DNA of 64,000 nucleotides. Source: UBA8389 sp942493385 (lineage in GTDB: Bacteria > Bacteroidota > Bacteroidia > Bacteroidales > UBA1402). The position numbers and the translations under genes were made by a program. The notes beneath the pieces are model-generated. The model ran no database searches. It was not told the DNA's origin and saw only the letters and a program-made list of their open reading frames with translations. The stretch's first letter is position 1. Each line of letters begins with the position of its first letter. The DNA lies in contig OW818699.1 in assembly GCA_942493385.1 (NCBI GenBank), positions 1,178,001-1,242,000 on the forward strand, given 5' to 3'. Positions 28,049 through 36,396 of the stretch are shown here, piece after piece.

Positions 28049-28597
28049 ATGAATCAAAATACAGAAACTGAGATCCTTACTATGGTACAGGACCCGGTCA
28101 CCAGGGATAGTGGTTTTCTGTTGTTGATGAATACCTATCAAAAGCAGCTGTATTGGCACATACGGCGGTTGGTGGTGAGTCATGAGGATGCAGAGGACAT
28201 CCTGCAGGAAACGTTCATACTGGTCTATAGCCACATCGCGACTTTCAAGGGTGAGAGCAGGCTGTATACCTGGTTGTATCGGATAGCGACCAATGAGTGC
28301 AACAGGCATTTCAGGAATAAGGATTTCCGTCTTAAACGGGAAGAGTTGCTTTCGGATGCTACGGCTGAACTGGCTGTTGGACCAGAATTGGAAAGTAGTG
28401 ATGAAATTGTGCTGAAGTTTCAGCGCGCCATTCAGCTATTGCCCAACAAGCAGAGGATTGTGTTCAATCTAAGGTATTACGACGAGTTATCCTACGAAGA
28501 CATCGCACAAATACTCCATACTTCGGTTGGCACCTTACGAACAAGTTACCATTTTGCATTTGAAAAAATTAAACAATACTTATCAGACCATGATTGA
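28049..28597 (+). CDS. ECF-type RNA polymerase sigma factor
   Basis: 182 residues. Region 2 includes EDAEDILQETFILVY and GESRLYTWLYRIATNEC (about 45-90); region 4 has LPNKQRIVFNLRYYDELSYEDIAQIL and a helix-turn-helix (about 130-175). Both are typical of extracytoplasmic-function sigma factors. The start is the ATG at 28049; a TAACTTTG box at 27990-27997 is a candidate promoter element. Its stop overlaps the next gene's start by 8 bp, the usual arrangement for a sigma factor and its membrane regulator. Confidence 0.93.
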   Translation: MNQNTETEILTMVQDPVTRDSGFLLLMNTYQKQLYWHIRRLVVSHEDAEDILQETFILVYSHIATFKGESRLYTWLYRIATNECNRHFRNKDFRLKREELLSDATAELAVGPELESSDEIVLKFQRAIQLLPNKQRIVFNLRYYDELSYEDIAQILHTSVGTLRTSYHFAFEKIKQYLSDHD

Positions 28598-29099
28598 TCA
28601 GAAATCACCAACTAAAAACAATGCATCGGAGGGTCATCAATTCCTCCGAGTTGGAAAAGAGATGCCCTATAAGGTTCCTGAAGGATTCTTTGATGCGATG
28701 CCGGAACGTACGCTTCTTGAGGCAAAGACTCGCTTCAAGAATCGCAAAAGGCGGGTGATTTTTACAAGCGGTTTTGTGGTATTCGCCGCTGCAGCCGCTA
28801 TCTTGGCATTTGTATTATTGCTGCCCAATCGTGCATTGAAACAGGAGACTCGGCTTGCCTCGGTAGTCAAACCGATGGAGGCAGCACTTGAGAATACGAA
28901 GAATACCGTTCAGCCGAATTCGCAATTGGTTCCTGCAAAGTCCGTTTCAGAAAAGGAGCCTGCTGCAGTGTCCAAGGAAGAAAATTTGGAGGATATCCTT
29001 GAGAACCTTTCAGAGGAGGATTTGTCTGAATTGCTTGCCGAGTATAGGGCGGATGATTTGGAGGAGAATGTATCAACCGAATTAACAAATATCAACTGA
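28590..29099 (+). CDS. Single-pass membrane protein, putative anti-sigma factor
   Basis: 169 residues from the ATG at 28590. The upstream in-frame TTG at 28527 lies deep within the sigma gene and is rejected. A cytoplasmic N-terminus of about 50 residues with YKVPEGFFDAMPERTL precedes one membrane helix (about 54-74) and an acidic periplasmic tail ending in a run of LSEEDLSELL-type residues. No zinc-binding anti-sigma motif is present. Function as the anti-sigma of the overlapping ECF gene is inferred from position and topology. Confidence 0.72.
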   Translation: MIDQKSPTKNNASEGHQFLRVGKEMPYKVPEGFFDAMPERTLLEAKTRFKNRKRRVIFTSGFVVFAAAAAILAFVLLLPNRALKQETRLASVVKPMEAALENTKNTVQPNSQLVPAKSVSEKEPAAVSKEENLEDILENLSEEDLSELLAEYRADDLEENVSTELTNIN

Positions 29100-29100
29100 T

Positions 29101-29556
29101 ATGAAACGAATTACCATCCTGTTTTTAGTGCTGCTCCTCACCATTGGAACGACTGTCAAATCGCAGCAGGTAAATCGCAACCAGCCGTTGCGTCAACGTA
29201 TCGAACAGGCAAAGATGCGTCAGATCAGGCAGCAACTTCAGATGGACGAAGCTACGTTTGTTCAGTTTCGGCCGCTATACCTCAAGTATGAACGTGCGCT
29301 GGCAAACCTTGATTTCAGAAGTCAAAACAAACTGTTGAACGTAAAGGCAGACAGTCTGAGTACAGAGGAAGCAGACAGGCTCATCCTCGCTCAATGGGCT
29401 CGGGCAAGACAGCTGAACAACATTCGCGAAAGAGCCTACACGGAGTTTCGTAAAATCCTAACAGCCCAGCAATTGATTAAATTGTATCAGTCGGAAACAG
29501 AAATTCGTCAGAAAGTGATGAATGAACTCAAGAAGCGTAAAAGGAACGGGCTTTAG
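29101..29556 (+). CDS. Spy/CpxP-like periplasmic helical protein
   Basis: 151 residues with a signal peptide ending near TVKSQQ. The mature part is nearly all helical, basic and rich in Gln and Arg, with repeated LRQRIEQAKMRQIRQQLQMDE and RKILTAQQLIKLYQ elements, resembling the LTxxQ-type helical repeats of Spy/CpxP/zinc-resistance proteins. It starts 1 bp after the putative anti-sigma gene. In other bacteria such proteins sense or buffer envelope stress; the role here is inferred. The stop codon directly abuts that of the convergent terC gene. Confidence 0.75.
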   Translation: MKRITILFLVLLLTIGTTVKSQQVNRNQPLRQRIEQAKMRQIRQQLQMDEATFVQFRPLYLKYERALANLDFRSQNKLLNVKADSLSTEEADRLILAQWARARQLNNIRERAYTEFRKILTAQQLIKLYQSETEIRQKVMNELKKRKRNGL

Positions 29557-30513
29557 TTACTGAGACACTTCGTCCATACCCTTCTTGTTCAACAACAAGG
29601 AAGCGATGATGGAGATGGTCAAAAGGGCAACAATCACACCTAAGGACGCAAGGTTGGATATTTCCAACTCGTAGCCCATCTGTTTGCAGAATTCATTGAA
29701 GCACATCTTGAAGCCAATAAAGGTCAGGATACCTGCCAAGGCGTATTTGAGGTAGTAGAAGTACTTCATGATGCCGCTCAGTGCGAAATACAGCGACCGT
29801 AGGCCCAGGATGGCGAAAATATTGGAGGTGTACACGATAAATGGATCCTTGGAAACGGAAAGCACGGCAGGGATGGAGTCCACAGCAAAAATGAGGTCGG
29901 AACCTTCAATCATGAGCAGAACGATGAAGAAATTGGTGGCATACCACTTCTTGTTTCTTTTCACGAAGAAATTATGAATGTTGGGCTCGTCCGTTACTCG
30001 GAATAATTTACGAAAGAGTTTCAAAAAGAAGCTGTCGTTCGGATTGTAATCTTCGTTATCCTCTTTATCAAACAGCATTTTTATTCCGGTGTAGATCAGG
30101 AAGGCTCCGAAAATGTACATGATCCACTCGAACTGCTGGATGAGCGCCACACCCGCAAAGATGAACAGTGCCCGCATGACAATGGCACCGATAATGCCCC
30201 AAAACAAGATTTTGTGCTGATATTCTGGTGCTATCTTGAAGAATCCGAAAATCATGATGAAGACGAACAGATTATCAACGCTGAGTGATTCTTCAATAAG
30301 GTAACCCGTCAGGAATTCCAATGCTTTCTGATGTCCCAAAAAATAATATACGCCAATATTGAAGGCGACTGCCAAGCCAATCCAGAAAGCACTCCAGAGC
30401 AAAGCGGTCTTGACTTTCATGACCGTATCTTTTTTGTGAAACACAAAAAGATCAAGGCTGAGCATGACAACGACAAAGGCTACGAAACCTATCCAAAATC
30501 CAATACCTACCAT
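29557..30513 (-). CDS. TerC/Alx-family membrane protein
   Basis: 318 residues with about nine membrane segments. The EESLSVDNLFVFIMIFGFF motif and the DLIFAVDSIPAVLS motif, each with conserved Asp residues in the membrane, are diagnostic of TerC-type proteins, which have been linked to manganese export and metal loading of exported proteins. There are no tellurite-resistance partners around. A full promoter match lies at 30551-30582. Start at the ATG at 30513. Confidence 0.93.
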   Translation of the reverse strand: MVGIGFWIGFVAFVVVMLSLDLFVFHKKDTVMKVKTALLWSAFWIGLAVAFNIGVYYFLGHQKALEFLTGYLIEESLSVDNLFVFIMIFGFFKIAPEYQHKILFWGIIGAIVMRALFIFAGVALIQQFEWIMYIFGAFLIYTGIKMLFDKEDNEDYNPNDSFFLKLFRKLFRVTDEPNIHNFFVKRNKKWYATNFFIVLLMIEGSDLIFAVDSIPAVLSVSKDPFIVYTSNIFAILGLRSLYFALSGIMKYFYYLKYALAGILTFIGFKMCFNEFCKQMGYELEISNLASLGVIVALLTISIIASLLLNKKGMDEVSQ

Positions 30514-30550
30514 AATAGAAAAAAATTATAAACCTGTAAAAACGGTTGTA

Positions 30551-30582
30551 CAAAATTAATCAAAAAAAAGGAGCTAAACAAA
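30551..30582 (-). promoter_or_regulatory. Predicted terC promoter
   Basis: On the minus strand TTTG (30579-30582), a 20-nt spacer and TAATTTTG (30551-30558) give a full Bacteroides consensus promoter, about 40 bp upstream of the terC start. Confidence 0.7.
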
Positions 30583-30632
30583 AGGTGTGCTATTTGTCGT
30601 CTTTGTCTTATCTTTGTTGCAAACCCTTTGAT

Positions 30633-31850
30633 ATGTTTGTTGAGCTTAAAGATGTTGCCGATACTGAGAAAGCCGTACTGGTCGGCCTTATAACCCAAAA
30701 CCAACCCGAACACAAGGCCTTGGAATACTTGGACGAACTGGAATTTCTGGCCGATACGGCTGGTGCCCAAGTTGTCAAACAATTTTTGCAACGCGTTGAA
30801 GGCCCTAATCCAAAAACCTTTGTCGGTACAGGCAAATTGGCTGAGATCAAGGCTTTTGTAGAGGAAAATGAAATCGGCATGGTTATTTTTGATGACGACC
30901 TTTCTTCCAAGCAGGTTAAGAATCTGGAGGCTGAACTGTTGGTCAAGATTTTGGACCGTACCAATTTAATATTGGATATTTTTGCCAAACGTGCTCAGAC
31001 CGCCCATGCCAAGACGCAGGTGGAGCTGGCGCAATACAAATACATGCTGCCCCGTCTTTCGCATCTTTGGACCCACTTGGAACGCCAACGCGGAGGTATT
31101 GGGATGCGTGGACCTGGTGAAGCGCAGATCGAAACCGACCGACGCATCATTCTGGACAAGATTTCCTACCTCAAGGAGGAACTCAAACACATTGACAAGC
31201 AGAAGGCCACGCAGCGCAAGAATCGTGGTAAGATGGTCCGTGTGGCGCTGGTAGGTTATACCAATGTGGGCAAGTCAACCTTGATGAATGTGTTGAGCAA
31301 ATCGGACGTATTCGCCGAAAACAAGCTTTTCGCTACGCTGGATACGACGGTTCGCAAAGTCATCATCGACAATTTGCCCTTCCTGCTTACCGATACGGTC
31401 GGGTTCATCCGTAAATTGCCTCACGACTTGGTGGAGTCCTTCAAGTCAACACTCGACGAAGTTCGGGAAGCCGACCTGTTGCTGCATATCGTAGACATTT
31501 CGCACGCGGGCTTCGAAGAACAAATTGAGGTGGTGAACAAAACGCTTTCCGAACTTGAATGCGGTGATAAGCCCAATGTTATAATATTCAATAAGATAGA
31601 CGCATTTTCTTACGTGGAGAAAGAAGAAGACGATTTGACGCCTCGCACGCGTGAAAACGTTTCTTTGGAGGAATTGCAACAAAGCTGGATGTCCAAACTG
31701 GGTAAGGATTGCATCTTCATTTCAGCCAAAAACCTGACCAACATGGAGGCACTGAAAACATTGGTGTACGAGCGGGTCAAGGAAATACACATACAACGCT
31801 TTCCTTACAACGACTTTTTGTTTCAGAAGTACGAAACCGAAGAAATGTAA
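30633..31850 (+). CDS. hflX: GTPase HflX
   Basis: 405 residues from the ATG at 30633; in-frame codons upstream to 30546 cross a TATCTTTG -7 box (30609-30616) and are rejected. The N-terminal HflX domain is followed by a coiled region with RGGIGMRGPGEAQIETDRR, then a GTPase domain with GYTNVGKST, DTVGF and NKID motifs. HflX binds the 50S subunit and splits or rescues stalled ribosomes, notably after heat stress. The next gene follows by 15 bp on the same strand. Confidence 0.96.
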   Translation: MFVELKDVADTEKAVLVGLITQNQPEHKALEYLDELEFLADTAGAQVVKQFLQRVEGPNPKTFVGTGKLAEIKAFVEENEIGMVIFDDDLSSKQVKNLEAELLVKILDRTNLILDIFAKRAQTAHAKTQVELAQYKYMLPRLSHLWTHLERQRGGIGMRGPGEAQIETDRRIILDKISYLKEELKHIDKQKATQRKNRGKMVRVALVGYTNVGKSTLMNVLSKSDVFAENKLFATLDTTVRKVIIDNLPFLLTDTVGFIRKLPHDLVESFKSTLDEVREADLLLHIVDISHAGFEEQIEVVNKTLSELECGDKPNVIIFNKIDAFSYVEKEEDDLTPRTRENVSLEELQQSWMSKLGKDCIFISAKNLTNMEALKTLVYERVKEIHIQRFPYNDFLFQKYETEEM

Positions 31851-31865
31851 CTAATTTTTACTGCT

Positions 31866-33833
31866 ATGGAGACCGGAAGACTTTTGACATCGGAAGAAAT
31901 AACTCAGTTGCAAAATCAGCGTTGTCAGGCTGAAGATTGGAGTTTTATTCGGGTTTCACCAGATTTTCAAGTTGAATTTGTAACCGAAGTCACTTTTTCC
32001 GGAGAGATTTTCCTAGGCTGTTTCGGGAAGAAATTGATTCTGCCCGGTGGCGTACCAGTCGAAAGCGGCATTTGCAAGGCGCATCTGCACAACTGCCGGA
32101 TAGCCGACAATGTTTACATCAGTCACGTCAGCCTTTATATTGCCAATTATTCCATCGGTGAGGGCACCATCATCGAAAACATCGGAGCCTTGTATACCGA
32201 GGGTGAAAGCAGCTTCGGAAACGGTACTTCCGTGTCGGTGTTGGATGAAACCGGGGGCAGAGCCGTGCCCATTTACGAGGGCCTTTCCGCACAGACGGCC
32301 TATATGACGACGATGAATGCTCATCGACCGGTTTTGATTGCTGCCATCCATAAATTGGCACAGGATTTTGCGCGTTCGGTACGTTCCAACATGGGCTCGA
32401 TCGGCTCATCCTGCAGCATTCGGAATACTGGAACGTTGCGAAACCTTCGCATCGGTGACGGTTGTGAGATTGATGGTGCAAGCGTGCTCGAGGACGGCAG
32501 CCTGTGCAGTTCGCCCTCCGCTTTTCAGGGAAACGGAAACGAGACATTGCTCACCGCCGCCTACGTTGGTGCCAATGTCATTGCCAAGCATTTTATTTTC
32601 GCCCCTGGTTCCGTCGTGAAAGATGGTGTTCAGTTGGAACGCTGCTTCGTCGGTGAAGCGGCTGAACTTTCCAAAGGCTTCTCCGCCCACGATTCCTTGT
32701 TTTTTGCCAATTGCCAGATGGAAAATGGGGAAGCCTGCGCGTCGTTTGCCGGACCGTATACCGTTTCCATGCACAAATCCACCTTGTTGGTGGGCGGTAT
32801 GTTCTCGTTCTGCAATTTCGGTTCAGGAACCAACCAGAGCAATCATTATTACAAACTGGGCCCCATGCACAGTGGTGTCTGCGAACGCGGATGCAAGACG
32901 GGCAGCGATGCCTATATTTTATGGCCAGGACGTGTCGGTGCATTTACGTTTATCAAAGGCCGTCATACAGGCAATCCAGATACGACCGACTTCCCGTTCT
33001 CCTACTTGTTGGAAAACGATGGCAAGAGCTACCTTTCACCAGGTGCCTCGTTGCGCAGCGTAGGTTCGTTGCGTGATGAGTTGAAATGGCCACAACGGGA
33101 CAAACGCTCGTCGCTGAAACCAGCCGATAAACTTTGTTTTGAAGTATCGAACCCATTTACGGCTGGCGGTATCGGTCGCGGTTTGGCACGAATGGAAGAA
33201 ATGCTGGCTTCAGATGCTACTGAATACATGCTTGCAGGTTGCATTTTAAAAAAATCGGCTTTGGTTAAAGGCAGAAAACTTTACCAATCGGCATTGGATA
33301 TTTATAAAGGTTCAGCCTTGATCCGTCGATTGGAATACGTACAGGATGATGCCTTGAATGAACGGATGAAGACGCTAACCACCGGTAACGGTCAGATATC
33401 GGACAATTGGTCTGATCTTTCCGGATTGCTGATACCCGATTCTGAACTTGGAAAATTGTTGTTTTCCATTGAGAAGGGAGATTGCCCGTCGGTTTCTGAA
33501 CTGGAAAACTCTTGGGAAAGATTGTACCGCTCGTACCCTGATTTTGCCTGGCAGAGCGTTCTCCAAGGTTTGTCCAAGGAATGGGGTAAACCCGCCTCCG
33601 GGATGCAGGCCTCTGATTTTCTGCCCTTGATTGATGTTTGGGAAAGCGCATTATCGGCTGTTTACAAGCACATGCTCAGCGATGCGGAACTGGAGCTTTC
33701 GATGATGCATCGCTACGGTTCCGGTGAAAAACGACCGGATCATCCTTTCCTTAAGGTGCTGCAGAAGCTAATCGATGAGATTCCTTTGAAGGCTGCTCGT
33801 TGCAAGCAAATTCTCAGTAACGTCAACGGATAA
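31866..33833 (+). CDS. DUF4954 family protein (left-handed beta-helix)
   Basis: 655 residues without a signal peptide. Residues about 60-330 contain many hexapeptide-like repeats (patterns such as IGEGTIIENIGALYTEG and IGDGCEIDGASVLEDG), consistent with a left-handed beta-helix as in sugar nucleotide acyltransferases. A Cys/His-rich part (SGVCERGCKTGSDAYILWPGRVGAFTFIKGRH) and a long helical C-terminal half follow. The overall form matches DUF4954, a family common in Bacteroidota whose function is unknown. It shares 11 bp with the convergent yaaA gene. Confidence 0.83.
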   Translation: METGRLLTSEEITQLQNQRCQAEDWSFIRVSPDFQVEFVTEVTFSGEIFLGCFGKKLILPGGVPVESGICKAHLHNCRIADNVYISHVSLYIANYSIGEGTIIENIGALYTEGESSFGNGTSVSVLDETGGRAVPIYEGLSAQTAYMTTMNAHRPVLIAAIHKLAQDFARSVRSNMGSIGSSCSIRNTGTLRNLRIGDGCEIDGASVLEDGSLCSSPSAFQGNGNETLLTAAYVGANVIAKHFIFAPGSVVKDGVQLERCFVGEAAELSKGFSAHDSLFFANCQMENGEACASFAGPYTVSMHKSTLLVGGMFSFCNFGSGTNQSNHYYKLGPMHSGVCERGCKTGSDAYILWPGRVGAFTFIKGRHTGNPDTTDFPFSYLLENDGKSYLSPGASLRSVGSLRDELKWPQRDKRSSLKPADKLCFEVSNPFTAGGIGRGLARMEEMLASDATEYMLAGCILKKSALVKGRKLYQSALDIYKGSALIRRLEYVQDDALNERMKTLTTGNGQISDNWSDLSGLLIPDSELGKLLFSIEKGDCPSVSELENSWERLYRSYPDFAWQSVLQGLSKEWGKPASGMQASDFLPLIDVWESALSAVYKHMLSDAELELSMMHRYGSGEKRPDHPFLKVLQKLIDEIPLKAARCKQILSNVNG

Positions 33834-34590
33834 AAACCAATTTGTTTTCGTTGGAAAGGTCGGGGTTGTACAAATAACCTTCGCTGTCAAAGCCTTTTAG
33901 ATGTTCGGGGTCTTTAATTTTGTTTTCGATGACGAAGCGGGTCATCATGCCTCTGGCTTTTTTGGTATAGATGACGATGGTTTTGTAACCATTGGGCTCC
34001 ATTTGGAGGAAGTCAACATCGATAACTCTAGCATTTAGACTTTTGCGATCAATGCTTTTGATGTATTCGCCGGAAGCAAGGTTCAAAACGACAGCGGACT
34101 CTTTTAATTTCGCCAACTCTTTCTGCAACGTTTGGGTGAGCATCTCTTTCCAGAATTTATACAGGTTTTCGCCATCTTCGGTCAGAAAGGTGTCGCCGAC
34201 GTCGAGCCGATAGGGCTGAATCAGGTCGAAGGGGCGCAAGATGCCGTAGAGGCCGGAGAAAATGCGAAGGTGGTTCTGCAGGTAGGTATGATGCTCCTTC
34301 GCAAGCGTTCGCACGTCCAGTCCATGAAAAACTTCTCCGTTGAACACCATAACGGCCTGTTTTGCGTTTTTTTCCGTGAAAGGTCGGTGCCATTGGCCAA
34401 AACGGTCGGCGTTGAGCCTGGCCAGGCTGGGATTTACTTTGAGCAAGTTGGCCAGGGCACTCACAGACAAGCGGCGAACTTGACTGACCAAGGTTTCCGC
34501 TTCAGTCATAAAATCGGGCCGAGTGGATTTGGAAAGTGGGGGTTCCGGTTTGAAATCCTGTATTTTGGCTGGGGAGAGGAGAATGATCAT
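33823..34590 (-). CDS. yaaA: Peroxide stress protein YaaA (UPF0246)
   Basis: 255 residues from the ATG at 34590, giving the canonical N-terminus MIILLSPAKIQDF; the open frame continues upstream to 34935 but crosses the divergent fumarase gene. Motifs include FNGEVFHGLD, FSGLYGILRPFDLIQPYRLD, LNLASGEY and ARGMMTRFVIEN, all typical of YaaA. The family limits free iron during peroxide stress in E. coli and has DNA-binding folds. It is transcribed divergently from the class I fumarase, an Fe-S enzyme, and its end overlaps the DUF4954 gene. Confidence 0.94.
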   Translation of the reverse strand: MIILLSPAKIQDFKPEPPLSKSTRPDFMTEAETLVSQVRRLSVSALANLLKVNPSLARLNADRFGQWHRPFTEKNAKQAVMVFNGEVFHGLDVRTLAKEHHTYLQNHLRIFSGLYGILRPFDLIQPYRLDVGDTFLTEDGENLYKFWKEMLTQTLQKELAKLKESAVVLNLASGEYIKSIDRKSLNARVIDVDFLQMEPNGYKTIVIYTKKARGMMTRFVIENKIKDPEHLKGFDSEGYLYNPDLSNENKLVFIR

Positions 34591-34728
34591 CGTTTTGCTA
34601 GAATGGTGTTGAAAATGTGATTTTTTCCAAGATTGATTTTTAAAATCCGTCCCGCAAATATACAGTTTTTCGAACGTCTGTCCGGTGTATTTCGTATCTT
34701 TGCAGTACACATTCAAACTTGTACCATC

Positions 34729-36366
34729 ATGCCAGTACCTCCGTTTCATTACCAAGATCCGTTCCCGTTGGGTAAGGACAAAACCGAATACTATTTGCTC
34801 ACCACCGAACACGTTTCCGTCTCCGAATTTGAAGGCAAGGAAATGCTGAAAGTGGCTCCCGAAGGCTTGACTTTGCTCGCAAACACTGCGATGCGCGATG
34901 TTTCTTTCCTTTTGCGACCCGCCCATCAGAAACAAGTGGCTGCCATTTTGGACGATCCGGAAGCCACCGAGAACGATAAATATGTGGCTCTTACCATGCT
35001 GCGTAACGCTGAGGTTTCAGCCAAGGGCATTTTGCCTTTTTGCCAGGATACCGGCACGGCAACGGTTTTTGCCAAGAAGGGCAACCAAGTCTGGACCAAC
35101 GGTGACGATGAAGAAGCGTTGTCGCTGGGCATCTATAAAACGTACGTCGAAGAGAACCTTCGGTATTCGCAGAGCATTCCGCTCGATATGTACAACGAAA
35201 AGAACTCGGGTTGTAACTTGCCTGCTCAGATTGACATCATGGCTGGTCACGGGCCCGAATACAAGTTCCTGTTTGTTGCAAAGGGCGGAGGTTCGCAGAA
35301 CAAAACCTATTTGTATCAGGAAACCAAGGCTTTGCTGAACCCGGCTTCCTTGGAAAAATTCCTGATCGAAAAAATGACATCCTTGGGAACAGCCGCTTGT
35401 CCGCCTTACCACATCGCATTCGTGATTGGTGGTACCTCTGCTGACCAAACCGTGAAGACGGTGAAACTGACTTCCACCAAGTATTACGATGAATTGCCTA
35501 CCGTCGGAAACGAATGGGGACAGGCTTTCCGTGATATTGAGCTGGAAAACAAGATGCTCAAGGCTGCTCAGGAAATCGGTTTGGGCGCTCAGTTCGGTGG
35601 CAAGTATTTCGCTTACGACCTTCGCATTGTCCGTTTACCCCGCCACGGTGCATCTTGTCCGGTGGCTATGGGTGTTTCGTGTTCAGCAGACCGAAACATT
35701 CTCGGCAAAATCAATAAGGACGGCATTTGGGTGGAAAAAATGGAATCCAATCCGGGTCAATACATTCCTGCAGAACTACGCAACGCTGGCGAAGGGGATG
35801 CTGTTAAAATTGATCTGGATCAACCCATGGCTGAAATCTTGAAAGAACTGACCAAATATCCGGTGGCAACAAGGCTTTCTCTGAACGGTACCATTGTGGT
35901 AGGCCGCGACATCGCGCATGCCAAGCTCAAAGAGCGCGTGGATGCAGGTGAAGGTTTGCCACAATATCTCAAGGATCATCCCATTTACTACGCTGGTCCT
36001 GCCAAGACTCCGGAGGGTTTCGCTTGCGGCTCCATGGGCCCGACAACAGCCGGCCGCATGGATTCTTACGTGGATTTGTTCCAAAGCATGGGCGGCAGCA
36101 TGATCATGTTGGCCAAGGGCAACCGTTCACAGCAAGTGACGGATGCCTGTAAGAAATACGGCGGTTTTTACCTGGGTTCCATCGGCGGTCCTGCAGCCAT
36201 CCTGGCACAGAACAACATCAAGAGCATCGAATGCCTCGAATACCCTGAACTCGGCATGGAAGCCATCTGGAAGATTCGGGTGGTGGATTTCCCAGCGTTC
36301 ATTCTGGTGGACGACAAGGGGAATGACTTTTTTAAACAACTCAAACCAGTTTGTAGCAGAGGCTAA
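34729..36366 (+). CDS. Class I (Fe-S) fumarate hydratase
   Basis: 545 residues from the ATG at 34729; the frame is open further upstream to 34633 but a TATCTTTG box at 34695-34702 marks the likely promoter. The protein has the alpha-part motifs LPFCQDTGTA and NSGCNLPAQID, a KGGGSQNKTYLYQ segment, CPPYHIAFVIGG and beta-part motifs YAGPAKTPEG and GSMGPTTAGRMD. Class I fumarases bind a 4Fe-4S cluster through three Cys and interconvert fumarate and malate. Length and the fused alpha-beta form match the FumA type. An intrinsic terminator follows. Confidence 0.95.
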   Translation: MPVPPFHYQDPFPLGKDKTEYYLLTTEHVSVSEFEGKEMLKVAPEGLTLLANTAMRDVSFLLRPAHQKQVAAILDDPEATENDKYVALTMLRNAEVSAKGILPFCQDTGTATVFAKKGNQVWTNGDDEEALSLGIYKTYVEENLRYSQSIPLDMYNEKNSGCNLPAQIDIMAGHGPEYKFLFVAKGGGSQNKTYLYQETKALLNPASLEKFLIEKMTSLGTAACPPYHIAFVIGGTSADQTVKTVKLTSTKYYDELPTVGNEWGQAFRDIELENKMLKAAQEIGLGAQFGGKYFAYDLRIVRLPRHGASCPVAMGVSCSADRNILGKINKDGIWVEKMESNPGQYIPAELRNAGEGDAVKIDLDQPMAEILKELTKYPVATRLSLNGTIVVGRDIAHAKLKERVDAGEGLPQYLKDHPIYYAGPAKTPEGFACGSMGPTTAGRMDSYVDLFQSMGGSMIMLAKGNRSQQVTDACKKYGGFYLGSIGGPAAILAQNNIKSIECLEYPELGMEAIWKIRVVDFPAFILVDDKGNDFFKQLKPVCSRG

Positions 36367-36367
36367 T

Positions 36368-36396
36368 AAAAAAAGCGGGGTTCCCCGCTTTTTTTA
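36368..36396. terminator. Bidirectional intrinsic terminator between fumarase and PL10 genes
   Basis: A GC-rich stem AGCGGGG-TT-CCCCGCT (36374-36389) flanked by A-tract and T-tract, filling the 30-bp gap between two convergent stop codons. Confidence 0.93.

Noticed and set aside
28049..28597. Sigma factor as part of the SusCD operon upstream
   Set aside because: A convergent lipoprotein gene and a bidirectional terminator separate them, so a direct SusC/sigma signalling set is not supported, and the SusC lacks an obvious STN signalling domain.
29557..30513. Tellurite-resistance island around terC
   Set aside because: No terA, terB, terD, terE or terZ gene nearby; a lone TerC/Alx protein is common.
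33823..34935. YaaA as a 370-residue protein
   Set aside because: The extra 115 residues run across the divergent fumarase promoter and start; the canonical MIILLSPAK start at 34590 is preferred.
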